From positions 1 through 64,000 of the forward strand of contig NZ_JAKWBF010000026.1 of NCBI RefSeq assembly GCF_022513585.1: a stretch of 64,000 bases of DNA, written 5' to 3'. This document shows positions 18,407 through 26,108 of this stretch, piece after piece. The notes beneath the pieces were generated by a model. The model did no database searches and was not told the origin of the DNA. It saw only the letters and a list, made by a program, of their open reading frames with translations. The stretch comes from Gordonia gummivorans. Its GTDB lineage: Bacteria; Actinomycetota; Actinomycetes; Mycobacteriales; Mycobacteriaceae. Positions within the stretch are counted from its first letter, which is position 1. Each line of letters starts with the position of its first letter. A program made the position numbers and the translations under genes.

Positions 18407-19350
18407 TGCGCAAGTACATCGCCGCGGCCCTGCTGGTGGTCGGCTGGGTGTTGCTCGCCGTGGTCTGCGTCGCGGTCTGGTTGCACTACTACCCGGTGCG
18501 CAGCGGGTTCACCATCCGGATGACCAGCCGCGTGCCGTTGGCGGTGGTGCCGGCGGCCGGTGCACTACTCATCTTCGTACTGCTGCGGCGCTGGTTCATG
18601 CTCGGGTTCGCGGTGATCGCGACGGTCGCCCTGGTCTGGACCCAGTTGCCCCTGTGGATCGGGGAGAATCCGCCGCCGGGCGAACGGTTCACCGTGGTGA
18701 CCGCGAATCTGCGTCTGGGACAGGCGGATCTCGACACGCTGGCCGATCTGGTGGAGCGGTCCGACGCCGATCTGTTGTCGATGCAGGAGGTGACGCCGGA
18801 GGCGCTCGTGCGGATTCGCACGAGTTCGATCGCGCGGGAACTGCCGCACGAGTTCGCGATTCCGGTGCCGCAGTCGGGCGGAACCGCGCTGTTCAGCAAG
18901 CGGCCGCTCGTCGATCCCGCGCCGGTTCCGAACACCGCCGACCGAAACCTCAGCGCGCGGACCGACCTTCCCGGTGCTCCCGGTGCGCGGGTGCTGGCAA
19001 TCCACCCGAGGGCTCCGCTCGGCGGTCAGATCGACAGTTGGCAGCGTGACCTCTCGACGATCGGGGCCTATTTGCGGGCCCTGCCCGACGAGCGGGTGGT
19101 CGCGGCCGGCGATTTCAACTCGACGTGGGACAGCCCGCGGTTCCGTGACCTGCTCACCGACGGATACGCGGATTCCGTGGAACAGGTCGGTGGCGGCTTC
19201 CTACCGACGTTCCCGGCCAATCGCGGACTGCACCCGTGGATCACCCTCGATCATGTGGTGACGCGCGGTTTCGCTGCGGCGAGTGTGAACACCTACGACA
19301 TCCCGGGTTCCGATCATCGTGCCGTGGTGGTATCACTGGTGGCATCATGA
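18406..19350 (+). CDS. Membrane-anchored endonuclease/exonuclease/phosphatase family protein
   Basis: This is a 314-residue protein. About three hydrophobic segments occupy residues 1-85. The EEP fold follows with TANLRL, the metal-binding Glu in LSMQEVT, GDFNSTW and the terminal GSDHRAV. The fold hydrolyses phosphodiester or phosphomonoester bonds. A membrane-anchored form facing outside might act on lipid head groups or extracellular nucleic acid, but the substrate is unknown. ATG 18406 overlaps the last base of glnE (TGATG), and its own stop overlaps the heme oxygenase start. This is the first gene of the segment that separates glnE from glnA1. Confidence 0.87.
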   Translation: MRKYIAAALLVVGWVLLAVVCVAVWLHYYPVRSGFTIRMTSRVPLAVVPAAGALLIFVLLRRWFMLGFAVIATVALVWTQLPLWIGENPPPGERFTVVTANLRLGQADLDTLADLVERSDADLLSMQEVTPEALVRIRTSSIARELPHEFAIPVPQSGGTALFSKRPLVDPAPVPNTADRNLSARTDLPGAPGARVLAIHPRAPLGGQIDSWQRDLSTIGAYLRALPDERVVAAGDFNSTWDSPRFRDLLTDGYADSVEQVGGGFLPTFPANRGLHPWITLDHVVTRGFAAASVNTYDIPGSDHRAVVVSLVAS

Positions 19351-20012
19351 CGACTTCGCCGGACACCGCATCCCCTGTTGCCGACAGCCGGCCCATCTCG
19401 GCGCGGCTGCGTGCGGCCACCGCCGTCGCACACGAGCGCGCCGAGAGCGCGACCTTTGTCGACGACCTGATGTCCGGCCGCCTCGACGCCGGCCAGTACA
19501 CCAGCCTTGCCGCGCAGCTGTACTTCGTCTACCGCGCCCTCGAACAGGTCGGTGACGACTTGTCCGACGACCCGGTGGCGGCGGCGGTGCTCGACGACAA
19601 GCTGCGTCGGCTGCCACGGCTGCACGCCGATCTCGTGTCGCTCGGGATCGATCCGGCCGGCATCACGCCACTGCCGGCGGTCGCCCGGTACGTCGAGGCG
19701 ATCGAGGCCACGCGCGACGACGCGGCGCGCTACGTCGCCCACCACTACACCCGCTACCTCGGCGACCTGTCCGGCGGTCAGGTCGTCGCGCATCGCATGC
19801 GTCAGCACTACGGCCTCGACGACACAGCGCTGTCGTTCTACGCCTTCGATGGCATCGACAAACTCAAGCGCTACAAGGACTCCTACCGCGACCGGCTCGA
19901 CGCGTTGCCGCTCGACGACGCCGCCGTCGAGCGCCTCGTGGAGGAAGCGATCTCCGCCTTCGGTCACAACCAGGCGATGTTCGGCGACCTCGACCACGAC
20001 CGCGCCGCCTGA
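19347..20012 (+). CDS. Heme oxygenase (biliverdin-producing)
   Basis: This 221-residue all-helical HmuO-type heme oxygenase opens heme to biliverdin, CO and iron. The proximal heme ligand is His29 in AVAHERAES, and the distal-helix signature is LGDLSGGQV. Length and motifs match corynebacterial HmuO. ATG 19347 overlaps the upstream phosphatase stop as ATGA, so the two are translationally coupled. No other heme-uptake gene lies nearby, and I saw no clear DtxR box upstream, so iron regulation cannot be argued from sequence. The enzyme is cytoplasmic. Confidence 0.93.
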   Translation: MTTSPDTASPVADSRPISARLRAATAVAHERAESATFVDDLMSGRLDAGQYTSLAAQLYFVYRALEQVGDDLSDDPVAAAVLDDKLRRLPRLHADLVSLGIDPAGITPLPAVARYVEAIEATRDDAARYVAHHYTRYLGDLSGGQVVAHRMRQHYGLDDTALSFYAFDGIDKLKRYKDSYRDRLDALPLDDAAVERLVEEAISAFGHNQAMFGDLDHDRAA

Positions 20013-20041
20013 GTCTCCCCGCGCCCGCCACTACGCTGCCT

Positions 20042-20070
20042 GAGCCCCCTCCGCTGGAGGGGGGCTTTCG
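20042..20070. terminator. Bidirectional hairpin terminator
   Basis: GAGCCCCCTCC-gct-GGAGGGGGGCT followed by TTTC forms a strong stem between convergent genes: heme oxygenase on plus and a holin-like gene on minus. The extra G in the right arm bulges out. Confidence 0.75.
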
Positions 20071-20079
20071 GTTTCACGC

Positions 20080-20487
20080 TCAGCCGGCGGTCTGCTCCTT
20101 CTCCTCGCGGGCGTGCTTGACGCCGGCCTTCGCCAGCAGGAACGGCAGGAGCATGGTGGCGATCGCGGTGACCAGCCACACGATCACGGTGCCCGCGATC
20201 CAGGTCGACGCCCCGGTGATGTCGAGGCCGTCGCCGACGAAAGAGGCGATCAGCAGCGCGACGAACGTCGACACGAGTCCGACCCCGCCGACGAAGGCCT
20301 CCGCGTTGTTGCGCACGACCTTGAAGATGAACGGACCGAGGATGAGCTGTGCGGCCGAGAACACGACGACTGCGACCAGGAAGCCCGCGGCGTGGAGGTT
20401 GAAGTCATCGAGTACGGCCGACGCGACGAGCAGGCCTATCGCCGCCGAGACGAGGTAGACGACGGTGCGGATGATGAGTCGGATCAT
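20080..20487 (-). CDS. Phage-holin-family (PF04020) membrane protein
   Basis: This 135-residue protein has four hydrophobic segments (about 5-27, 33-52, 62-85 and 92-118) and a charged C-terminal tail. The layout and the N-terminal RLIIRTVVYLVSAAIGLL type sequence match the PF04020 / YvlD-like family. The name comes from weak similarity to holins; the family is widespread on chromosomes and no phage genes surround it. Its function is unknown. ATG 20487 starts in a region without a clear ribosome binding site. Confidence 0.82.
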   Translation of the reverse strand: MIRLIIRTVVYLVSAAIGLLVASAVLDDFNLHAAGFLVAVVVFSAAQLILGPFIFKVVRNNAEAFVGGVGLVSTFVALLIASFVGDGLDITGASTWIAGTVIVWLVTAIATMLLPFLLAKAGVKHAREEKEQTAG

Positions 20488-20553
20488 GCACTCATCGTAG
20501 GGGTTTGAGGCACGCCCTAGCGGCTGATCGCCACACCGCGTGACCGGGTCGTG

Positions 20554-21333
20554 TCAGTCGTCGAGCAGCGCGGAGAGTCCGTGGACGATCACCGACAGCC
20601 CGAAGTCCAGCTGCTCGGTGAAGAAGTCGGTCTCGTCGCCGCTTGTTCTATCGCCATCCGCCATGTCGGCGAGGGCTCCGGCGATCCCGGGGTGGGTGTC
20701 GGGGGTTGTCAGGGTGAGGAGCATCGACTCGTAGGACGGCCCGTCGGGGATCGTACCCAGCATGCCCATCTGGCTGGACTGCCGCACGTGCTGGCGGACG
20801 AACCCGTCGACGAGTAGCAGCGCGTTCATTTTCTGTTGGCCGCGCAGTGCAGTTCCGTCGAATGTCCGCACGCCGGTGTCGGTCCAGGACAAGGCATTCG
20901 GGCCCAAGGGTGGTCGGGGGAGCGGGATCGCGGCGAGCCAGGGACGTCGTCGCATCCGCTCGGTCACGGCATGCGCCCATGCGGTGATCCGGCCCTGCCA
21001 GGTCGCCTCGTCGAGAACGGCCCGGTCTGCGCGGCCGTATGCCTCGTCGACCATCACGTCGATGATGTCGTCCTTGCTCTCGACGTAGCGGTAGAGCGAC
21101 ATGGTGGTCATACCCAGCGACTGGGCAATCGCCTTCATGGACACCGATTCCCAGCCGCGTTCGTCGGCGATCGCAACGGCTGCGCGGCCGATCTCGCGGA
21201 CGGACAGGGTTGGTCTGGGCCCGCGGCGCGGTGTGTCGTCGGCTCGGCCCCACAACGCCGCCAGGTACCGAGGTAGCGGGGGGTGTGTTTCTGACGGCGT
21301 GGGATCGGTCGGTCGGGGGCTCATGGGCGACAT
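20554..21333 (-). CDS. TetR-family transcriptional regulator (TetR_C_1 type)
   Basis: This 259-residue repressor has an N-terminal helix-turn-helix in IAQSLGMTTMSLYRYVESKD (near residues 66-85), extending to the IIDVMVDEAYG helix. A C-terminal ligand-binding domain resembles TetR_C_1. It is divergently transcribed from the MFS transporter with 90 bases between starts, the classical layout of a drug-responsive repressor controlling its pump. ATG 21333 and ATG 21324 are both possible; the second has AGG at a better distance. The proline-rich first 25 residues are probably disordered. Confidence 0.9.
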   Translation of the reverse strand: MSPMSPRPTDPTPSETHPPLPRYLAALWGRADDTPRRGPRPTLSVREIGRAAVAIADERGWESVSMKAIAQSLGMTTMSLYRYVESKDDIIDVMVDEAYGRADRAVLDEATWQGRITAWAHAVTERMRRRPWLAAIPLPRPPLGPNALSWTDTGVRTFDGTALRGQQKMNALLLVDGFVRQHVRQSSQMGMLGTIPDGPSYESMLLTLTTPDTHPGIAGALADMADGDRTSGDETDFFTEQLDFGLSVIVHGLSALLDD

Positions 21334-21353
21334 CCTACTTACTGCTTGCGGTG

Positions 21354-21404
21354 TAAACAGATAGGTTCTAGTATCTGCGTATTCAATAAACAGTCTATTA
21401 CGCA
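21354..21404. promoter_or_regulatory. Divergent promoter/operator of the TetR-MFS pair
   Basis: This AT-richer stretch holds inverted repeats CAGATA-N8-TATCTG (21358-21377) and TGCGTA-N17-TACGCA (21376-21404). It also holds two direct copies of TAAACAG (21354-21360 and 21387-21393), the second inside AATAAACAGTCTATT. One or both palindromes are likely binding sites of the adjacent TetR protein. Which one is the operator cannot be decided by eye. Confidence 0.6.
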
Positions 21405-21423
21405 CGCAGATGAGGAGTCTGTC

Positions 21424-22959
21424 ATGACCACACGTTCTCCCTGGTGGGGTCTCAGCGCCCTGTGTCTTCCGATGCTCATCGTGTCGATGGACGTCTCGGT
21501 GCTGTTCTTCGCGGTTCCCTACATCGCGGCCGACCTCGACCCCACGGCCGACCAGCAGCTCTGGATCTTCGACGTCTACGGATTCGTGCTGGCCGGTCTG
21601 TTGCTCACGATGGGGTCGGTGGCCGACCGCATCGGCCACCGAAAGTTACTGATGATCGGCGCCGCGGGATTCGGCGCAGCTTCGGCCCTGGCAGCCTTCG
21701 CGACGAGCGCGGAGATGCTGATCGGCGCCCGGGCCCTGCTGGCGATCGCCGGGGCAACCCTGATGCCCTCGACGCTGGCGATGATCCGACATCTCTTCGA
21801 CGATCCTGACGAGCGCCGGAAGGCGATTGCCACGTGGAATGCGGTCCTCGCCGGTGGTGTCGCCTTCGGCCCGATCATCAGCGGCGTGCTGCTCGAACAC
21901 TTCTGGTGGGGGTCGGTGTTTCTCATCAACATCCCCGTCATGACGTTGCTTCTCGTCGTGGCGCCGGCGTTGCTGCCCGGGCACACGGCCGTACCAGGCC
22001 GACGAGTCGACCTGGTGAGCGCTCTGCTGGCGCTGGCCGCAATCCTGCCGGTGGTCGATGCGATCAAATCGGTTGCCGCGCAGGGATGGTCGGCGTCTCG
22101 GCTGATCACGCTCGGTGTCGGCGTCGCGGTCGGCGCGGTATTCGTGTGGCGGCAGCGACGATTGGCGGATCCACTCGTCGACGTTGTTCTGTTGGGGGAG
22201 CGCCGGTTTGCGACATCGATGACCGTGAATCTCGTGTGTATGTTCGCGATGCTCGGGAACTCGATCCTGATGACCCAGTATCTGCAGTCGGTGCTCGGCT
22301 ATTCGCCGTTGCGCGCGGCGTTGTGGAGCCTTGCACCCACGGTGGTGGTGGGCGCGACCGCCCCGTTGGCAGCGGTCGTCGCCAACCGGATCGGTCGTCC
22401 GGCCGTGATCGTCACCGGACTACTCGTTGGCGCGTCCGGTTTCGTGGTGCTCGCCGCCATGACGGGCACCGACACACTGCTGCCGGTACTGGCCGGCGCC
22501 ACGTTGCTGGCTGCCGGAGTGGTCGCGGCAACGTCGATGATCGCCGACTACGTGGTGGGCGTTGCACCCGCCGAGCGGGCCGGCGCCACGTCGGGATTGC
22601 TGGAGACCACCAGCGAACTCGGCGGAGCACTCGGCATCGCGGTGCTCGGCAGCATCGTCAATGTGGTGTTCCGGATGGATATCGCCAGTCGGTTCGGGGA
22701 TGGGGCGGCCGGGACGTTGGCCGGTGCGCTCGCGACCGCGCAACGCCTCCCGATCGAGCGCGCCGATGCGCTCGTCGACGCGGCTCGCAGCGCCTTCGTC
22801 GACGGGTTGAGTGCCGCCGCTTGGGCCGGCGCCGCCGTCCTCACGTTCACTGCGATGGTCGCGCTTTGGGGTCTGCGTTCATCGCGGGACCGCGTGCCGG
22901 AAAATGATGACGACCTCGCCGTCGGTGGCGACCGTAGCCGGGCGGCGGAGTTCCAGTGA
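21424..22959 (+). CDS. MFS drug transporter, 14-TM DHA2 type (SmvA/QacA-like)
   Basis: This 511-residue integral membrane protein has about 14 hydrophobic segments. Family motifs are visible: motif A as GSVADRIGHRKLL near residue 62, motif D/D1 near LDPTADQQLWIFDVYGFVLAG, and motif C as AVLAGGVAFGPIISG. It should export cationic drugs, biocides or dyes by proton antiport. ATG 21424 has GAGGAG seven bases upstream. The divergent TetR gene is its probable regulator. The C-terminal 30 residues are hydrophilic. Confidence 0.92.
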   Translation: MTTRSPWWGLSALCLPMLIVSMDVSVLFFAVPYIAADLDPTADQQLWIFDVYGFVLAGLLLTMGSVADRIGHRKLLMIGAAGFGAASALAAFATSAEMLIGARALLAIAGATLMPSTLAMIRHLFDDPDERRKAIATWNAVLAGGVAFGPIISGVLLEHFWWGSVFLINIPVMTLLLVVAPALLPGHTAVPGRRVDLVSALLALAAILPVVDAIKSVAAQGWSASRLITLGVGVAVGAVFVWRQRRLADPLVDVVLLGERRFATSMTVNLVCMFAMLGNSILMTQYLQSVLGYSPLRAALWSLAPTVVVGATAPLAAVVANRIGRPAVIVTGLLVGASGFVVLAAMTGTDTLLPVLAGATLLAAGVVAATSMIADYVVGVAPAERAGATSGLLETTSELGGALGIAVLGSIVNVVFRMDIASRFGDGAAGTLAGALATAQRLPIERADALVDAARSAFVDGLSAAAWAGAAVLTFTAMVALWGLRSSRDRVPENDDDLAVGGDRSRAAEFQ

Positions 22960-22964
22960 CACAT

Positions 22965-23009
22965 CGAGCGCGCCGGCGGTTGTCTTGGTGACGACCGCCG
23001 GCGCGCTCG
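22965..23009. terminator. Bidirectional hairpin terminator
   Basis: CGAGCGCGCCGGCGGT and ACCGCCGGCGCGCTCG form a perfect 16-bp stem with a 13-base loop. It lies between the transporter (plus) and the small hypothetical gene (minus), which end toward each other. No U-tract follows. Confidence 0.7.
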
Positions 23010-23019
23010 GTGACGTCTG

Positions 23020-23205
23020 TCAGACGACCTCGACCTTGGAGCCGCGGTGCAGGAGCACCTCGGTTGCGGCGTCGGCGGCGGCTACGAGTTCGACGAGGAA
23101 CTGATCGTCGTCGCGGCGGGTGGTCGTGCGGACGACCCTGTCGGCACCATCGATGCTGATCCGGTCGCCGGGGGCTAGGTCTTCGACGTATCTCGTGCGG
23201 GTCAT
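23020..23205 (-). CDS. Small hypothetical protein
   Basis: This 61-residue acidic protein reads as a compact beta-rich unit (RYVEDLAPGDRISIDG, FLVELVAAADAATEVLLHRGSKVEVV). It resembles a short SH3-like or hypothetical 'modifying' domain, but I do not recognise a family. ATG 23205 lacks a Shine-Dalgarno sequence; TACCGT-like bases just upstream may indicate a leaderless transcript. It lies between two hairpin-bounded genes and appears to be transcribed alone. Regular third-position G/C supports coding. Confidence 0.6.
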   Translation of the reverse strand: MTRTRYVEDLAPGDRISIDGADRVVRTTTRRDDDQFLVELVAAADAATEVLLHRGSKVEVV

Positions 23206-23317
23206 GTCAAATACGGTAAAACGCCTGGTTGTGAGTCGGCAGGGTATTAAGTCCATTTCGTGTTCGAGATCACGTTGTGACGTGCGTTTCGCCCATGCGG
23301 TGGTGTCGGATCCGCCG

Positions 23318-24166
23318 TCAACCCTGCACGTTGCGTGTGCATGTCGAGACGAGGACCTTCGGCGAGCCGCCCTTGACGTACGAGATGGCCGTGCTGATCG
23401 CGCCCTGTCGGGTGGGCGCCCAGCCCCAGCCCCAGTACGAGTTCTCCTGTGACTGTGCGAGTGCCCCGCATGCGTTGCGGAACTCGACGACGGTCGCGCA
23501 GGTCGACACGACGCAGTACTTGAGCGCAGCGATGTTCGCTTGACGTTGCGATGCGGCGTCGACGGCGTACCCCCAGTGGCCGGTGTCGCGCGAGATCGCG
23601 ATGGCGCCGTAGTAGTTCACGGGAACCGGAGTCGTTGTGGTCGTCGTCGTTGTTGTGGTGGTTGTCGTTGTGGTGGTGGTGTCGGGCGACGTGGTCATGC
23701 TGGCCCGCGACGACGAGACCGCCGCGGCCGCATGTGTCGAGTTGTCGTCGTCGCTTCGATTCATCAGAATGCCCGCGACCACAGCGATGACGATGACGAC
23801 CACGGTGGCGATGGCGATCCCGCCGACGATGAGCGCGGTCGATCCGCTCTTCTTGGGCGGCCCACCCTGGGGAGCGACCGGCCAGGCCGGTCCGCTGGGC
23901 GGCCACCCAGGTCCACTCGGTGGCTGGTTCGGCGGGCCGTACGCACCGTAGGGGTTTACGCCCGGGAACTGCTGTGTGTGATGCGGCGGATTCTGATGCT
24001 GCGGGTTTTGATGCTGTGGGTTCTGATGCTGTGGGTTCTGATGCTGGGCCGGGCGACCCTGATTCGGCGGAACACCACCCACGGGCCACTGCGCCGTCGG
24101 GTCGTAGGCACCGGGTGCACCGGGCTGTCGGCCGTGCGGATTGCGTGGGTCGTACGGGTTGGTCAC
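23318..24166 (-). CDS. DUF4189 protein with proline-rich N-terminus and poly-threonine stalk
   Basis: The 282-residue protein has an intracellular Pro/Gln/His-rich N-terminus with a repeated NPQHQ unit. One transmembrane segment follows (ALIVGGIAIATVVVIVIAVVAGIL). Next come a Ser/Ala stretch, a run of about 17 threonines, and a C-terminal extracellular DUF4189 domain (YGAIAISRDTGHWGYAV; NACGALAQS; GWGWAPTRQGA) with paired cysteines. The threonine run probably acts as an extended, perhaps O-mannosylated, stalk. GTG 24166 gives the common VTNPYDP beginning; ATG 24202 is an alternative. The biological role is unknown. Confidence 0.82.
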   Translation of the reverse strand: MTNPYDPRNPHGRQPGAPGAYDPTAQWPVGGVPPNQGRPAQHQNPQHQNPQHQNPQHQNPPHHTQQFPGVNPYGAYGPPNQPPSGPGWPPSGPAWPVAPQGGPPKKSGSTALIVGGIAIATVVVIVIAVVAGILMNRSDDDNSTHAAAAVSSSRASMTTSPDTTTTTTTTTTTTTTTTTPVPVNYYGAIAISRDTGHWGYAVDAASQRQANIAALKYCVVSTCATVVEFRNACGALAQSQENSYWGWGWAPTRQGAISTAISYVKGGSPKVLVSTCTRNVQG

Positions 24167-24234
24167 CGGGTGAGTGTGCCACGTCGGGTTTCTCGGGCAC
24201 ATGTCGAGTGGCCCCGGCGAATCCCCCCGCAAAT

Positions 24235-24276
24235 GACAAGTCCACCCGCCCGGCGGACCGGATGGGTGGACTTGTC
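24235..24276 (-). terminator. Hairpin downstream of glnA1
   Basis: GACAAGTCCACCC (24235-24247) and GGGTGGACTTGTC (24264-24276) form a perfect 13-bp stem. It lies about 110 bases beyond the glnA1 stop, after the tandem array, so it is the likely end of glnA1 transcription. It also precedes the DUF4189 gene on the same strand. Confidence 0.65.
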
Positions 24277-24281
24277 AGAAG

Positions 24282-24392
24282 AGACGATCAGACGTCGCCT
24301 CGTCGGAGACGATCAGATGTCACCGTCGGAGACGATCAGATGTCACCGTCGGAGACGATCAGACGTCGCCTCGTCGGAGACGATCAGACGTC
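24282..24392. repeat. Short tandem array at the glnA1 3' end
   Basis: Units begin AGACGATCAGA and have lengths 25, 23, 23 and 25. They are followed by a partial fifth copy from 24378 that contains the glnA1 stop codon (24384-24386). Two unit types alternate in order A-B-B-A: one ends acgtcgcctcgtcgg, the other tgtcaccgtcgg. The array looks like repeated duplication of the last codons and stop of glnA1. Confidence 0.9.
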
Positions 24393-25817
24393 GTAGTACA
24401 GAGCGAACTCGTACGGGTGCGGACGGATCTGCACCGGCTCGATCTCGTTCTCACGCTTCAGCGCGATCCAGGTCTCGATGAGGTCCTCGGTGAACACGCC
24501 ACCGGCGGTGAGGTATTCGTGGTCCTCTTCGAGCTTGTCGATGACCGCGGCGAGCGACGTCGGGGCCTGCGGGATGCCCTTGGCCTCCTCCGGCGGGAGC
24601 TCGTAGAGGTCCTTGTCGACGGGCTCGTGCGGCTCGATCTTGTTCTTGATGCCGTCGAGGCCGGCCATCATCATGGCCGCGAACGCGAGGTACGGGTTGC
24701 CCGAGCTGTCCGGGCAACGGAACTCGAGGCGCTTGGCCTTCGGGTTGTTGCCGGTGATCGGGATACGCACGCAGGCGGACCGGTTGCGCTGGCTGTAGAC
24801 GAGGTTGATCGGGGCCTCGTAGCCGGGCACCAGGCGCTTGTAGGAGTTGATCGTCGGGTTGGTGAACGCCAGCAGCGACGGCGCGTGGTGCAGGATGCCG
24901 CCGATGTAGTAGCGCGCCAGATCCGACAGACCCGCGTAGCCGGCCTCGTCGTGGAACAGCGGCTTGCCGTCCTTCCACAGCGACTGGTGGGCGTGCATAC
25001 CCGAGCCGTTGTCACCGAAGAGTGGCTTCGGCATGAAGGTGACGGTCTTACCGTTCTGGAAGGCGGTGTTCTTGATGATGTACTTGAACAGCAGCACATC
25101 GTCGGCTGCGTGGAGCAGCGTGTTGAACTTGTAGTTGATCTCCGCCTGGCCACCGGTGCCGACTTCGTGGTGGCCACGCTCGAGGATGAAGCCCGCGTTC
25201 TGCAGGTTGGTCGACATCTCGTCACGCAGATCCACGTAGTGGTCGTACGGTGCGACGGGGAAGTAGCCGCCCTTGGGGCGAACCTTGTAGCCGAGGTTCG
25301 GGCTGCCGTCCGGGTCGGTCGGGGACGCGGTGTTCCACCAGCCCGACTCCGACTCGATCTCGTAGAAGGTGCCGTTCATCTCGGAGCCGAAGGACACCGA
25401 GTCGAAGATGTAGAACTCGGCCTCGGCGCCGAAGAAGCAGGTGTCGGCGATTCCGGTGGAGGCGAGGTAGTCCTCGGCCTTGCGGGCCACGTTGCGCGGG
25501 TCACGGCTGTAGGCCTCGCGGGTGAACGGGTCGTGGACGAAGAAGCTGATGTTCATCGTCTTGGCCTTGCGGAAGGGATCGATCCGCGCGGTTGCCGGGT
25601 CGGGCAGCAGCATCATGTCCGACTCGTCGATCGACTGGAAGCCGCGGACGGACGAGCCGTCGAAGGCGAGCCCTTCTTCGAAGACGTCCTCGTTGAATGC
25701 CGACGCCGGGATCGAGAAGTGCTGCATGACACCGGGCAGATCGCAGAAACGGATGTCGACGTACTCGACACCTTCCTTCTTGATGCCCTCGAGTAGTTCT
25801 TCTTTACTGCTGTACAC
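24384..25817 (-). CDS. glnA1: Glutamine synthetase GlnA1 (class I, beta type)
   Basis: This 477-residue main glutamine synthetase carries the motifs [46 protein letters not shown] and [13 protein letters not shown]. The adenylylation-loop sequence [23 protein letters not shown] contains the Tyr that GlnE modifies. GTG 25817 is chosen because GGAG lies about ten bases upstream and the N-terminus then matches family length; residues before it are not conserved. A GlnR-type box lies 126 bases upstream. It corresponds to Rv2220, with a tandem array directly at its stop codon. It is the dodecameric ammonia-assimilating enzyme. Confidence 0.97.
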   Translation of the reverse strand: MYSSKEELLEGIKKEGVEYVDIRFCDLPGVMQHFSIPASAFNEDVFEEGLAFDGSSVRGFQSIDESDMMLLPDPATARIDPFRKAKTMNISFFVHDPFTREAYSRDPRNVARKAEDYLASTGIADTCFFGAEAEFYIFDSVSFGSEMNGTFYEIESESGWWNTASPTDPDGSPNLGYKVRPKGGYFPVAPYDHYVDLRDEMSTNLQNAGFILERGHHEVGTGGQAEINYKFNTLLHAADDVLLFKYIIKNTAFQNGKTVTFMPKPLFGDNGSGMHAHQSLWKDGKPLFHDEAGYAGLSDLARYYIGGILHHAPSLLAFTNPTINSYKRLVPGYEAPINLVYSQRNRSACVRIPITGNNPKAKRLEFRCPDSSGNPYLAFAAMMMAGLDGIKNKIEPHEPVDKDLYELPPEEAKGIPQAPTSLAAVIDKLEEDHEYLTAGGVFTEDLIETWIALKRENEIEPVQIRPHPYEFALYYDV

Positions 25818-25942
25818 CGTGCGGTGACTCCTTCGTGATCGGGTGGTCAGTGGTGCTGACACGCCTCATCCGCCACCGAGACACAGCAGCGGATCTCAGC
25901 CTGAACCGTATGGAGGCGACGTTGCCCATGGGTCAAGGGAGT

Positions 25943-25958
25943 GTTTCTCCTGTGTTAC
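25943..25958 (-). promoter_or_regulatory. GlnR box upstream of glnA1
   Basis: On the minus strand the sequence reads GTAAC-acagga-GAAAC, an exact fit to the GlnR pattern gTnAC-N6-GaAAc known from Streptomyces and mycobacteria. It is 126 bases upstream of the glnA1 start in a 290-base divergent gap. Activation of glnA1 by GlnR under nitrogen limitation is the expected role. Confidence 0.7.
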
Positions 25959-26067
25959 GTGGACGGTCTGTTTGACGCACTACAACGCTAGCCGTCGTGC
26001 GGTCCAACCCTATGCCTTCCGATCCCCGCGTCCGGCGTGAACCTCGCTTTCGGAGCGGGATTACCAT

Positions 26068-26095
26068 GGTGAACAGTTGGCGGTGAACAGTTGGC
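26068..26095 (+). repeat. 14-bp tandem duplication in the leader of the RDD gene
   Basis: GGTGAACAGTTGGC occurs twice head to tail, ending just before the GAAGGAG ribosome binding site of the RDD gene. It changes the distance between any promoter (for example TTACCAT at 26061) and the start codon. Confidence 0.9.
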
Positions 26096-26108
26096 GAAGG
26101 AGATTGCA

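Noticed and set aside
20080-20487. Prophage remnant because of the holin-like protein
   Set aside because: PF04020 proteins are ordinary chromosomal genes and no lysin, capsid or integrase gene is nearby.
24282-24392. CRISPR array
   Set aside because: Units are contiguous 23-25 bp copies without unique spacers and no cas gene is near.
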